Below are positions 48,531 to 58,144 of a DNA stretch of 64,000 bases, piece by piece. The notes beneath the pieces are model-generated. The model was not told the origin of the DNA. It worked only from the letters and a program-made list of their open reading frames with translations, and did not search any database. A program made the position numbers and the translations under genes. The stretch's first letter is position 1, and each line of letters starts with the position of its first letter. Source of the DNA: Yersinia frederiksenii ATCC 33641 (lineage in GTDB: Bacteria; Pseudomonadota; Gammaproteobacteria; Enterobacterales; Enterobacteriaceae); contig NZ_KN150731.1 of assembly GCF_000754805.1 (NCBI RefSeq), positions 1,568,492-1,632,491 on the forward strand, read 5' to 3'.

Positions 48531-48844
48531 TTTGCCAGACAAATCGAGCCGGATGTGGCTGACTATATTTAGCGCCTGAAGTTGCCGGGTATTGCAATAA
48601 AAGAAGAATCACGGCGCTGTTACCCTTCAGGTGATGCAGTGGCCAATCTGCTGGGCTTTACCAATATTGATGATCAGGGAGTTGAGGGCATCGAAAAGAG
48701 TCTTAATTCGCTACTCTATGGGACTGCGGGCAGTCGGTTGGGGCGGTTTCGGCCCCGGTATTTAGCGATATTATGGGGCAAATCCTACGCACCATGAATA
48801 TGGAACCCGATGCTATACCCGCAGGCGCGGTTCGGCATAGCTAA
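48531..48844 (+). pseudogene. Remnant of an FtsI-like (PBP3) gene
   Basis: Fragments match the cell-division transpeptidase FtsI. ARQIEPDVADYI is interrupted by a TAG (48570-48572), then RLKLPGIAIKEESRRCYPSG, GFTNIDDQGVEGIEKSLNS and LLYGTAG follow. Near 48735 the sequence jumps, in another frame, to AVSAPVFSDIMGQILRTMNM and EPDA, the extreme C-terminus of FtsI, ending at TAA 48844. The central catalytic part is deleted. In Salmonella a second PBP3 gene lies next to rlmA, so this is most likely its decayed counterpart. Confidence 0.85.
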
Positions 48845-48962
48845 TCGTCTATGAGTTCATTGTGTTAAACCGTGGCTTGCAACAGTTCAAGGGCTTCTTT
48901 AGACTAACGCCGCGTCTGCTGGTCATGCTGGCAGTTATTAATTTGTTATCTGGAACTCAACC

Positions 48963-49817
48963 ATGTCTTATCAGTGCCCTCTTTGTCATCAGGCTATGCA
49001 GCAGAGCCTGCAACAGTGGCGTTGCAGTAATAACCACCAGTTTGATTGCGCCAAAGAGGGTTACGTCAATTTAATGCCGGTGCAGCATAAAGGGTCGAAA
49101 CAGCCGGGTGACAGCCCGGAAATGATGCAGGCCCGGCGGGCATTTCTTGATGCAGGCTGTTATCAACCTTTGCAGCAGCGAGTGTGTGAGATCCTGGATA
49201 ATGCGTTACCTCAGGATGCCGACATGTTGCTTGATATTGGCTGCGGTGAAGGTTATTACACTGCCGCCGTCGCGGACCGGCTAAATCGCCAGCGGCAAGT
49301 GTCAGTTTTCGGGCTGGACGTGGCTAAAGTCGCGGTAAGATATGGTGCGAAACGCTACTCACAAGTCCATTTTTGCGTGGCTTCCAGCCATCGATTACCT
49401 TTTGCTAATCAGTCCCTTGATGCAGTGTTACGCATTTATGCTCCTTGCAAAGCGGCTGAGCTGGCGCGTACTGTAAAACCCGGCGGGATAGTGCTTACCG
49501 TGGCACCCGGCCCACGTCATCTTTATCAGTTAAAAGCACTTATTTATGCTGAAGTGCAGCTTCATGACGATACTCCAGAGCATCTAGAGGGTTTTGAGTT
49601 AGTCAGCAGTGAAAAACTGGCTTATGAAATGAAGCTAACCGGTAAGTTGGGCTGTGATTTATTGCAGATGACACCTTTTGCCTGGCGCGCATCGATTGAA
49701 ACAGGGCAAGAACTGGCCGCGCGGCAGACATTTGTCTGTGAAACTGATTTTGTTATCGCCTTACATCGCCGCCAAGAAAATCTTGTTGTGGCTGACCAAC
49801 CGGTCGAGGACAACTAA
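48963..49817 (+). CDS. rlmA: RlmA, 23S rRNA (guanine-745-N1) methyltransferase
   Basis: Methylates G745 of 23S rRNA. The zinc-finger cysteines are at the N-terminus ([10 protein letters not shown] and [19 protein letters not shown]). The SAM-binding motif is [15 protein letters not shown], and the product matches RlmA throughout its 284 residues. The gene order fits E. coli and Salmonella, with cspC on one side and mntP on the other, though fcuA and a GGDEF gene are inserted here. Confidence 0.95.
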   Translation: MSYQCPLCHQAMQQSLQQWRCSNNHQFDCAKEGYVNLMPVQHKGSKQPGDSPEMMQARRAFLDAGCYQPLQQRVCEILDNALPQDADMLLDIGCGEGYYTAAVADRLNRQRQVSVFGLDVAKVAVRYGAKRYSQVHFCVASSHRLPFANQSLDAVLRIYAPCKAAELARTVKPGGIVLTVAPGPRHLYQLKALIYAEVQLHDDTPEHLEGFELVSSEKLAYEMKLTGKLGCDLLQMTPFAWRASIETGQELAARQTFVCETDFVIALHRRQENLVVADQPVEDN

Positions 49818-50009
49818 AGCATATGTATGCCAAGGCTTGGCCTGATAAGTTTCGGGCCATATCTTATAGATGATTATTTTAAACTATGGTTAGAAAATCC
49901 CCTTTAGGGATATCGTATTATAATAAAGCTGCGTAATTATTCCCTGGTACAAAAATATCTTATTAACTTAAGTTAAATTTTCAGTGTGTTATTTTTTATT
50001 ATGAGGCTA

Positions 50010-50288
50010 TTATTTTAAATCTAAGTTTCGCCAGGTTCTTCCGCCAGATTCGGTAACTAAAATAGAGGGGATAAACCTTATCTGTTCGGCGACTTTTAGT
50101 GCTAAATCAGCTACTTCTTGTTTATTTAATGTACCACTTCCATAATTAAATTCTCCTTCAGGTAATTTATAAACCTTTTCTCGCCCGATAAGTCGGGTAA
50201 ATCCTGCCTCAACCATTTTCTTATTTAAGGTATCGTAATCGCCTTCCACTGCATTATGCAAAACGACACTGACCGTAAAGTACGGCAT
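50010..50288 (-). CDS. Small protein resembling DUF2622
   Basis: A 92-residue soluble protein starting MPYFTVSVVLHNAVEGDYDT. KMVEAGFTRLIG, YKLPEGEFNYGSG and ILVTESGGRTWRNLD fit the small DUF2622 pattern known in enterobacteria. Start 50288 is preferred; a frame 14 codons longer adds unrelated sequence. A ribosome site is weak (GGAAA). The family call is tentative; function unknown. Confidence 0.65.
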   Translation of the reverse strand: MPYFTVSVVLHNAVEGDYDTLNKKMVEAGFTRLIGREKVYKLPEGEFNYGSGTLNKQEVADLALKVAEQIRFIPSILVTESGGRTWRNLDLK

Positions 50289-50494
50289 ATTTATTTTCCA
50301 ATTTATTAAGTGATGATATTGATATATCACACTCGTGGAAACGATATTTTGACCGGAGTCTAATTGCGGAAAGTAGGGTGAAAATAACCTTGCTAAAATT
50401 GTGTCAATGTAGCACCAGATGAGAGTCTGATATTGAGTGAGTCATGACGTCAGGGAGTCGGTGGCAAAGGTTACCACCGACTAGGACGAGGAAA

Positions 50495-52618
50495 TTAAAG
50501 CGCGAGTGATAAACGATTGCGGCCTGCGTGTTTTGCCGCGTAACAGGCGATATCGGCTTGACGCATCGCTTGTGCGGCATTTTCAGTTTGCGGGGTTAAA
50601 GAGACCGCGCCCAAGCTTGCAGTGAAGGTATAGGATTGACCGTGCCAATGGAACTGGAGAGAGGCTATATCCGCGACCACAGTTTCCAACAACTCGGTGG
50701 CTGACTTGCTGTGGCAATTAAACAGGACGATGGCAAATTCATCGCCACCTAACCGCGCCACCAAGTCATTCTCACGCACTGCTTGCTGCATGGTTTGTGC
50801 CACCATCCTCAGTACCATATCGCCCGCTTCGTGGCCGGCACTGTCATTCACATCCTTGAAATAGTCTAAATCGACATAGCAGAGAATATGCTGATCATCA
50901 TTCCCTAATTGACTGATGGACTGATTTAGCCGTTCTTCCAAACGCCGGCGGTTAATCAACCCGGTCAGCATGTCATGGTTGGCCTGATATTGCAGTTCAC
51001 GCTGCTCATGGCGGGCGCGGGTGACATCCTGGAACACCACCACCGCACCGGTGAGTAGGTTATCGCGATCACGAATAGGGGAGGCCGAACAGCGAATTTC
51101 CTGGCGCTCACCTTGGCTCGACAACAACTGACTCCCTTCTGGCAAGAGAGTATGGCGTCCTTCACTTAAACACTGCTGGATAGCCACTAATTGATTTTTA
51201 TCCTGCAAGGGTGACCACAGAATAAAGATTTCTTCAATGGGTAAACCACAGGATTCATTCTGGCTGCGTCCGGTCATCTCTTCAGCTTTAGGGTTCATTA
51301 ATTCCACGCGACCCTCACTATCAAGAGCGATAATTCCCTCTTGGATAGATGATAACACCCGGTGCAGTTGTTCACGCTCTTCATAACGCGCGACTTCGCT
51401 GGCGCGTAAAGCATCCTCGCGCTGTTTCCGCTCACTCATATCGCGGATTATTTTGGCATAACCGAGAAGTTTACCGTTATGGTCATGTACCACGGTAATG
51501 ACAGTAACAGCCCAGTAGCGGGTCATATCTTTGCGTACTAACCAACCCTCACGTTCTACCCGGCTGGTTGATGCCGCCGTTTTCAGCAGTTTTTCCGGTA
51601 ATCCCGCAGCGATGTCTTCAGGTAAGAAGAAACTGCCGAAATGTTGACCGATAATTTCATTGCTGGGATAACCAATATTACGTTCCGCGCCGTGGTTCCA
51701 GGTATTGACCCGGCCCCAAGGGTCCAGCATTAAAATGGCATAATCTTCAACGGTGTCCACCATCAGGCGAAAACGTTCCTCGCTAATGCGTAATGCTTCC
51801 TCACGCTGACGGCGTTCAGTTAAGTCACGGACAATTTTGGTAAAGCCCAATAGTTTGCCACTATCATCATGCATTGGATTGATCACTACATTGGCCCAGT
51901 AGCGGATACCATTTTTACGGACATGCCAGCCTTCAGTTTGGAAATTCCCTTCAGCTATGGCTTTAGCGAGCGATTTTTCTGGCATGCCGGCGGAGATATC
52001 CTCTGGTGTGAACAGCAGTGCAAAGTGCTCACCGATGATTTCATCACTGGTATAGCCTTCATTGCGTTCTCCACCTTTATTCCAGGTCAGAATGCGGCCA
52101 TGAGTATCTATCATGTAGATAGCATAATCTTCGACTTCGCTGATCAGATGGCGAAACTGCTCTTCACTCTTACGCAGAGCCGTTTCCCGCTGCCATTTAT
52201 CCGTTAAATCACGGGTAACATGCACAAAACCTTGTAAGTTTTGCTCTGAATCGTGCAATGCACTGAGAGTGAGATTGCCCCAAAAACGTTTACCGTTTTT
52301 ACGAACTCGCCAACCCTGAGTTTCATAATGACCAAACTGATTGGCGTGAGTCAGGCCTTTTTGCGGGAGCTTACCGGCTAAATCTTCCGGGGTGTAAAAT
52401 ATCTCAAAAGAGTGACCGATGACTTCATCAGCGTTATAGCCGGTATTGCGTTCAGCACCACTGTTCCAAGTCAGTATGTGTCCTTGGGCATCAATGATAT
52501 ATATGGCGTAATCATCTACAGCTTCAATTAGTAGCCGAAAGATATGGTCGTCAAATGAGGCCGGATGCAAAGCCATTCCTGTGTTCCTTGAATTTTTTTC
52601 AGTAGCTTGTCGCTGCAC
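50495..52618 (-). CDS. Four-PAS GGDEF diguanylate cyclase
   Basis: A 707-residue cytoplasmic protein. Three successive PAS-PAC units (about 30-155, 156-284 and 285-413) are tandem duplicates, each with DYAI...TWN.GAERN.GY and WRVRKNGKRFW-type segments. A different PAS (about 415-530) follows. The GGDEF domain (about 540-707) has ARLGGDEFAIVLF and the magnesium region CYVDLDYFKDVNDSAGHEAGD. RENDLVARLGGDEF contains a good RxxD I-site, so product inhibition is expected. The repeated PAS units probably bind a small molecule or cofactor. No EAL domain. Confidence 0.9.
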   Translation of the reverse strand: MQRQATEKNSRNTGMALHPASFDDHIFRLLIEAVDDYAIYIIDAQGHILTWNSGAERNTGYNADEVIGHSFEIFYTPEDLAGKLPQKGLTHANQFGHYETQGWRVRKNGKRFWGNLTLSALHDSEQNLQGFVHVTRDLTDKWQRETALRKSEEQFRHLISEVEDYAIYMIDTHGRILTWNKGGERNEGYTSDEIIGEHFALLFTPEDISAGMPEKSLAKAIAEGNFQTEGWHVRKNGIRYWANVVINPMHDDSGKLLGFTKIVRDLTERRQREEALRISEERFRLMVDTVEDYAILMLDPWGRVNTWNHGAERNIGYPSNEIIGQHFGSFFLPEDIAAGLPEKLLKTAASTSRVEREGWLVRKDMTRYWAVTVITVVHDHNGKLLGYAKIIRDMSERKQREDALRASEVARYEEREQLHRVLSSIQEGIIALDSEGRVELMNPKAEEMTGRSQNESCGLPIEEIFILWSPLQDKNQLVAIQQCLSEGRHTLLPEGSQLLSSQGERQEIRCSASPIRDRDNLLTGAVVVFQDVTRARHEQRELQYQANHDMLTGLINRRRLEERLNQSISQLGNDDQHILCYVDLDYFKDVNDSAGHEAGDMVLRMVAQTMQQAVRENDLVARLGGDEFAIVLFNCHSKSATELLETVVADIASLQFHWHGQSYTFTASLGAVSLTPQTENAAQAMRQADIACYAAKHAGRNRLSLAL

Positions 52619-53101
52619 AGAACTATACCCAGAACGTTTAGTCTGTTATCGCGATAGAAGTGATGTTCAGTTTATCGCTAACCTGGCAAAACTAGGTAAT
52701 GGGATTTTTCTTATGAGCAATAAAAAATAAAGGAAAAAATCCTAGTGCCGGTATTCATATTATATAAGGCCACTGTTTACGGGGATGTTGGCGCTTCTTG
52801 ATGGCGTTGCACCTGGGTAATAAATAATAATTTACCTTATTAACAATAAGGGTAAATCGGTATCGGAATGTATAAAAATAATGACTTAAGTAGGGAAGGT
52901 TAATTATTTTTAACTCAGACAAAATAAATTTACAGAATAATACCGCACTAATTTTATTTTTCTCATGCTTGCAATGATGTTACCGGCCGAGATCATGTTT
53001 ATTACATAACTGGCATAATTTTTTTACGACCTCAAAAATAATCCCCCAGAAGTGCAGAAATGCTTGCATCGGCAAGTGTTATCCGGATAATTCCGAATCT
53101 T
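52619..53101. other. Spacer upstream of fcuA
   Basis: About 480 bases between divergent genes. No ORF or clear repeat; the receptor promoter and a Fur-like site lie at the right end. Confidence 0.5.
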
Positions 53102-53120
53102 TATAATAAGCATTCTCATT
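53102..53120 (+). promoter_or_regulatory. Candidate Fur box upstream of fcuA
   Basis: TATAATAAGCATTCTCATT matches the 19-base Fur consensus at about twelve positions and lies 34 bases before the start codon, where iron repression of a siderophore receptor is expected. Confidence 0.5.
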
Positions 53121-53153
53121 AGTGGCAAGTTTGCAAAATTCAGGGGCATCAAT

Positions 53154-55451
53154 ATGATGAATAAAACTATCTCTATCCGCGCGGATCAGAAACGGCTGGC
53201 GCCGCGTCTTTTGTGCGTGATGATCGGTGCCGCTCTTGGCACGTTATCAGCCTCTTCATGGGCGGCAACCGCAACCAGTACTGCGGCCGACAGCGCAAAA
53301 AAAACCAGCACCACCGCGGATGCCGCTAAAGCGGATGAAACCAAAAAGACCGACACTATTACCGTGGTCGGGACGCAGGACACTTTCCGGGCGGGTGGCA
53401 ATGATTTAATCCCCACCTATTTGGATGGTCAGGTGGCTAATGGTGGCCGTATCGGTTTCCTAGGGCAGCAAGATGCCCGTAACGTGCCATTTAACGTTAT
53501 CAGCTATACCTCCAAAATGATTGAAGATCAGCAAGCTAACTCCATTGCTGATGTTGTCAAAAATGATGCTTCGGTGCAGAACGTACGTGGCTATGGCAAC
53601 CCATCACAAAACTATCGTATCCGTGGTTATAACCTTGATGGCGATGATATCTCATTCGGTGGTTTGTTTGGTGTTTTACCACGCCAGATTGTTTCTACCA
53701 GCATGGTTGAGCGAGTAGAAGTCTTTAAAGGTGCCAATGCCTTTATTAACGGCATATCTCCGAGCGGCAGTGGTGTCGGTGGGATGATTAACCTGGAACC
53801 TAAACGTGCTGGTGATACTCCACTGACGCGTGTTTCAGTGGACTATGGTTCATCTTCACAAGTGGGCGGTGCACTGGATGTTGGCCGTCGCTATGGTGAC
53901 AATGATCAGTTTGGTGTGCGTGTTAATGCATTGCATCGTGAAGGTGGCTCAGCCATTGACGATCAGAAAGAACGTACCACGGCGGTTTCTACTGGGCTGG
54001 ATTATCGCGGCGACCGTGCCCGTACGTCATTGGATGTCGGCTACCAGAAGCAAACTATCCATCACATGCGTACTGATGTTGCTATCGGTGGTGCCACCGT
54101 CATTCCAGAACCACCATCAACCACGCTAAACTATGGTCAGTCGTGGGTGTATACCGATATGGAAACCACCTTCGGTATGCTGCGCAGTGAGTATGATGTT
54201 AGCCAGAACTGGACCGTTTATGGCTCCATCGGTGCTAGCCATAATGAAGAAACGGGTCAATATGGTTCCCCGACACTGACCAGTGCGAATAATGGCGATG
54301 CGACTATTTCTCGCCTATATGTTCCTTATGTTTCTGATTCTATTGCCGGGCTAGGGGGCATTCGTGGTCATTTTGATACTGGATTTATTACGCACAAAGT
54401 GAACTTGGGTTATGCCGCTAACTACCGTACGGCCAAGTCTGCCTGGAATATGTCGAACCCAGTTAATACCAATATTTATAATCCAGGTGTGATTGGCTTC
54501 CCAGAGACGGCTTTTAGCAGCACCAGCCAAGACCCACAACTGAGTAGCCAGGTGCGTGCTTCCGGTCTTTCATTGTCAGATACGTTATCGATGATGGATG
54601 ACAAACTGATTGTGATGCTGGGTGTTCGCCGTCAGGAAGTTACTATTCGTAATTTTGACAGTGGGGTACCGAACAGTGCCGGCTCATTGGATGCGATGAA
54701 AGTCACGCCTATCTACGGCATCATGGTGAAGCCGTGGGAGAAAGTTTCTCTCTATGCTAACCACATTGAAGCTTTGGGCCCTGGTAAATCAGCACCCTTT
54801 ACTTATAGCAATACCAGTGGTGTGACAACGCCAGTGGCCAATGCCGGTCAAATCCCAGGTATTGTTCATTCAAAACAGAATGAAATTGGGGTGAAATTTG
54901 ATAATCAGCGCTACGGCGGTACATTGGCCTTGTTTGAAATCACTCGCCCAACCGGTACTGTTGATCCAAACACGAGCATTTATGGTTTCTATGGTGAACA
55001 ACGTAACCGTGGTGTTGAGCTGAATGTCTTTGGTGAGCCAGTCTTCGGTACGCGTCTGTTAGCGAGCGCCACGTGGTTGGATCCTAAACTGACTAAAACT
55101 CAAAGTGGTGTTAATAATGGCAATGATGCCGTGGGTGTGGCCCGCTATCAGTTAGTCTTTGGCGGCGAGTATGATATTCCGGTGGTTGAAGGTCTGACCG
55201 CGACCGGCACTGTAGTACGTTCTGGTTCCCAATATGCCAATGAAGCCAACACCTTGAAATTGAAGCCATGGACTCGTCTGGATCTGGGTGTGCGCTACAC
55301 CATGCCGATGAAAGATAGCACCCTGACTTGGCGGGCGAATGTGGAGAACGTGACTAACGAGCGTTACTGGGAATCTGTTGAAGATTCTGGTACTTACCTC
55401 TATCAGGGCGACCCTCGTGCGCTGAAGTTGTCAGTCTCAATGGACTTCTAA
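53154..55451 (+). CDS. fcuA: TonB-dependent siderophore receptor, FcuA type
   Basis: A 765-residue outer-membrane receptor. A long signal peptide (cut near SWAATA) and a low-complexity Ala/Thr/Lys linker come first. The TonB box DTITVVG and the plug (about 85-225, with VRGYGNPSQNYRIRGYNLDG and VEVFKGANAFINGISPSGSG) follow, then a 22-strand barrel ending SVSMDF. Ferrichrome is the substrate of FcuA in Y. enterocolitica; assignment here rests on overall resemblance. It is alone, without transport genes, and is followed by a terminator. Confidence 0.8.
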   Translation: MMNKTISIRADQKRLAPRLLCVMIGAALGTLSASSWAATATSTAADSAKKTSTTADAAKADETKKTDTITVVGTQDTFRAGGNDLIPTYLDGQVANGGRIGFLGQQDARNVPFNVISYTSKMIEDQQANSIADVVKNDASVQNVRGYGNPSQNYRIRGYNLDGDDISFGGLFGVLPRQIVSTSMVERVEVFKGANAFINGISPSGSGVGGMINLEPKRAGDTPLTRVSVDYGSSSQVGGALDVGRRYGDNDQFGVRVNALHREGGSAIDDQKERTTAVSTGLDYRGDRARTSLDVGYQKQTIHHMRTDVAIGGATVIPEPPSTTLNYGQSWVYTDMETTFGMLRSEYDVSQNWTVYGSIGASHNEETGQYGSPTLTSANNGDATISRLYVPYVSDSIAGLGGIRGHFDTGFITHKVNLGYAANYRTAKSAWNMSNPVNTNIYNPGVIGFPETAFSSTSQDPQLSSQVRASGLSLSDTLSMMDDKLIVMLGVRRQEVTIRNFDSGVPNSAGSLDAMKVTPIYGIMVKPWEKVSLYANHIEALGPGKSAPFTYSNTSGVTTPVANAGQIPGIVHSKQNEIGVKFDNQRYGGTLALFEITRPTGTVDPNTSIYGFYGEQRNRGVELNVFGEPVFGTRLLASATWLDPKLTKTQSGVNNGNDAVGVARYQLVFGGEYDIPVVEGLTATGTVVRSGSQYANEANTLKLKPWTRLDLGVRYTMPMKDSTLTWRANVENVTNERYWESVEDSGTYLYQGDPRALKLSVSMDF

Positions 55452-55496
55452 TCCGCAGTCGATACCCTTCTAGTTGATGGGCTTCTCAGCAATAAA

Positions 55497-55528
55497 AAAC
55501 CCCGCGATTCTTCAGAAATGCGGGGTTT
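55497..55528 (+). terminator. fcuA terminator
   Basis: AAACCCCGC and GCGGGGTTT form a 9-pair stem followed by ATTTTT; it may also serve minus-strand mntP, whose stop is 66 bases away. Confidence 0.85.
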
Positions 55529-55593
55529 ATTTTTGGCTGCTAATAATACAGTGTCACTGACTTTATTTTACAACGAGAATAAAATGGCGCTGA

Positions 55594-56166
55594 TTATGCA
55601 GCGACACGATAAATGTGTTCATAAAGAATATTAAAGCCGATGGCAATCAGCACGATACCGCCCGCGATTTCAGCACGCTTACCCAGCAGTGGGCCGATAT
55701 AGCGACCAATCAACATACCGAGTGTTGCCATGATCATGGTAGCCAACCCAATAGCCATTGCGGTGTGAACAATATTGACTTGCAAGAACGCCAAGCCGAC
55801 ACCAATAGCCATGGCATCAAGGCTGGTGGCGATGGCGGTCATCACTAAAACCCAGAAGCTGTGGCTCCGCATTTTTTCAGTTTCTTCGACTTGCTGCTTA
55901 GCGCCTTCAAAAATCATGCGGCAACCCAAAATAAACAGCAGGCTAAACGCAATCCAGTGGTCCCATTCCAAAATATACTGACTGGCGAACAGGCCGATAC
56001 ACCACCCAATAAGTGGGGTAATAGCTTCTATCACACCAAAGATAAGACCGGTGCGCAGTGCTTCTCTAAAACGGGGTTTATGTAGACTGGCGCCTTTACC
56101 AATAGATGCAGCAAAAGCATCCATAGACATCGCAAAAGCAAGAACAAGAGTTGCAGATAGATTCAT
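55594..56166 (-). CDS. mntP: MntP, manganese efflux pump
   Basis: A 190-residue inner-membrane exporter with six helices that lowers toxic Mn2+. Repeated family motifs are [20 protein letters not shown] in the first half and [20 protein letters not shown] in the second, each with conserved Asp. E. coli YebN is the orthologue, also beside rlmA, yobD and man genes. A yybP-ykoY riboswitch and a Fur box precede it. Confidence 0.96.
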   Translation of the reverse strand: MNLSATLVLAFAMSMDAFAASIGKGASLHKPRFREALRTGLIFGVIEAITPLIGWCIGLFASQYILEWDHWIAFSLLFILGCRMIFEGAKQQVEETEKMRSHSFWVLVMTAIATSLDAMAIGVGLAFLQVNIVHTAMAIGLATMIMATLGMLIGRYIGPLLGKRAEIAGGIVLIAIGFNILYEHIYRVAA

Positions 56167-56174
56167 AGAAATAG

Positions 56175-56385
56175 TCTCGGCCGGGCGGCTCCATATACAC
56201 GTAACCCACCCCCAACCTAACGACGGAGCTACGTGTCTATGGTCTCGCCAACCTTACCTGGCTGCCCGCACCACGTTCCAGAAACAGAACGAGTATGTTG
56301 ATACGGGCGTTTCTATATATCGATATATCAATTCAATATAACGAACAGAAACCGGCTACTCCCCATGAACGGCGCAACCTTAACA
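56175..56385 (-). promoter_or_regulatory. yybP-ykoY manganese riboswitch of mntP
   Basis: On the minus strand the leader carries the hallmark GGGGAGTAGCC (complement at 56354-56364). Further on come ATCAACATACTCG, GGCGAGACCA and long complementary G/C-rich arms (ATGGAGCCGCCCGGCC) running close to the mntP start. This matches the Mn2+-sensing class found before E. coli mntP, which frees translation when Mn2+ binds. Boundaries are approximate. Confidence 0.88.
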
Positions 56386-56438
56386 TATAAATTCTGATAT
56401 CGACAACCCCAAATATAATATGGCAACTCAATGCTGTT

Positions 56439-56457
56439 GATAATGATTTTCATTATC
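56439..56457. promoter_or_regulatory. Fur box upstream of mntP
   Basis: GATAATGATTTTCATTATC agrees with the 19-base Fur consensus at 17 positions and is almost a perfect palindrome. It lies just upstream of the riboswitch leader and 135 bases from the stop of yobD, so mntP is the only promoter it can reasonably serve. Confidence 0.85.
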
Positions 56458-56592
56458 GAAATTTTAGTGATAAATAGCACATATAAGCATCAATGATGGT
56501 GTGGAAATAAGCGGGATAGAGGGGAGGGATGATGTCGGGAAATTAATCAGTTAACTCAATGGTCAATAGATTAACTTCCCAAAAGAGGGGCT

Positions 56593-57054
56593 TTATGATT
56601 GATTTTCAATGAAAAAGTTATAAATCTTTTCTAAATCATCTAATTGGTTAACTTGGATTAGTAATCTGCGTTGTTCTAAATCAATTACTAAAATCCCATC
56701 TTCAGATAAATTCATACTTTTAATTCGGTTATATTCAATAAAAGCATTAGCGTAGAAGAACCCTGTATTTTTAAACAACAATTTTGGCCAGCGGATATAA
56801 GAGATATAAACCGCAACTAACGCTAAACCCACTAATAAATAAGTGGTTAAAGCTGCGCCATTCGCCATCACATTATTGTAAACAAGAATAGCGATCAGCC
56901 CGACAAAAATTGCGCAGTCGATTTTGTTTTTACGCTTTAGGTGGACTTGTAGCAGAGTTTTGCCTTTCATCATGTTCATGATGAATTCATCATAGATGGC
57001 ATAAGCAAGCAGCAGGGCAATAAAAACTATCAAAACAAGATCAGTAACCGACAT
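56593..57054 (-). CDS. yobD: YobD, DUF986 inner-membrane protein
   Basis: A 153-residue membrane protein with about three helices ([35 protein letters not shown] and [16 protein letters not shown]) and a soluble C-terminal domain ([19 protein letters not shown]). Its position between manZ and mntP is conserved in E. coli. Function unknown. Confidence 0.9.
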   Translation of the reverse strand: MSVTDLVLIVFIALLLAYAIYDEFIMNMMKGKTLLQVHLKRKNKIDCAIFVGLIAILVYNNVMANGAALTTYLLVGLALVAVYISYIRWPKLLFKNTGFFYANAFIEYNRIKSMNLSEDGILVIDLEQRRLLIQVNQLDDLEKIYNFFIENQS

Positions 57055-57217
57055 GCAATAACTCCTGTATACCCGTCATCGTCCAAATTGCAGGTGTGGT
57101 GGTCGCTTTAGTTTACGGCTTACTACGCGGTGTAAGATCATCGAAATGAACATCTTTGCCGCCTTTGTGCACTTTAAACCTATTAGGGTATCGGATGAAA
57201 TTCTATCTGAAATAAAT

Positions 57218-57239
57218 AACCGGGAGCATGCTCCCGGTT
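57218..57239 (-). terminator. man operon terminator
   Basis: AACCGGGAGCATGCTCCCGGTT is a near-perfect palindrome (stem about 9 pairs), followed on the minus strand by TATTTATT; it lies 27 bases after manZ. Confidence 0.75.
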
Positions 57240-57265
57240 TTAGTGACATCTAATACTTGAGGGGA

Positions 57266-58129
57266 TTACAGCCCTAATAAGCCAATCCAGTAACCGAAGA
57301 TACCGATGGCGAAGAAGCCCATAATAATCCACAGTGCGTTAACTTTACGACGTAATAGCCACATACAGCCGAAGGTTAACAGCAACGGCACCAGACCTGG
57401 CATCAACTGATCCAAAATAGTCTGCACAGTGGTGACTGTGGTTTCGCCATTCTGGTTGGTTATCTTGGACACCACTACCGGTATGTTGACGTGCGTCCAC
57501 TTGTTAACCAAAGCTCCCATCACAAACAGGCCGAGGATAGACGCCCCTTCCGTCAGTTTTTGCAGGAGACCACCGTCCATATCGCCAACGATATTGACAC
57601 CTTTTTTATAGCCGTACGCCACACCGTAGTAACGAGTTAGCAAGCGCACCACGTTAAACAGTATGAAGAACAACAATGGCCCCAGTAAGCTACCGCTCAT
57701 GGCGATACCCGCACCGAGGGCGGCAAGTACCGGACGTACAGTCCCCCAGAAGATCGGGTCACCCACACCGGCTAGCGGCCCCATCAGACCGACTTTGATA
57801 CCGTTAATCGCAGCATCATCAATTTCGGCACCATTGGCTTTCTGCTCTTCCATCGCCAGTGTTACGCCCAGAATTGGGGCAGCAACGAACGGCTGGGTGT
57901 TGAAGAATTCCAGATGGCGTTTTATGGCTTGCTTACGTTCTTCCGAGTTCTCTGGGTACAGACGACGAATCGCTGGCACCATGGAGAAACAGAAGCCAAG
58001 CGCCTGCATACGTTCGAAGTTCCACGACCCTTGGAAGAGGTTAGAGCGGAGAAACACACCGCGAATATCTGCGGGCGTGAGTTTCTTTTCACCTGTAGTT
58101 GCCGTAGTAACAGTTGTTGTATCAACCAT
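57266..58129 (-). CDS. manZ: ManZ, mannose PTS enzyme IID
   Basis: Membrane subunit of the mannose-family phosphotransferase transporter. IRGVFLRSNLFQGSWNFERM, GLMGPLAGVGDPIFWGTVRP and PLLLTFGCMWLLRRKVNALW are characteristic of IID. Start MVDTTTVTTATTG at 58129 matches the E. coli start, with AGGTGAGAG upstream, and gives 287 residues. It is last in manXYZ, 15 bases after manY. With ManY it also serves as a DNA-entry route for phage lambda and some bacteriocins in E. coli. Confidence 0.97.
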   Translation of the reverse strand: MVDTTTVTTATTGEKKLTPADIRGVFLRSNLFQGSWNFERMQALGFCFSMVPAIRRLYPENSEERKQAIKRHLEFFNTQPFVAAPILGVTLAMEEQKANGAEIDDAAINGIKVGLMGPLAGVGDPIFWGTVRPVLAALGAGIAMSGSLLGPLLFFILFNVVRLLTRYYGVAYGYKKGVNIVGDMDGGLLQKLTEGASILGLFVMGALVNKWTHVNIPVVVSKITNQNGETTVTTVQTILDQLMPGLVPLLLTFGCMWLLRRKVNALWIIMGFFAIGIFGYWIGLLGL

Positions 58130-58144
58130 TTCTCTCACCTTTTC

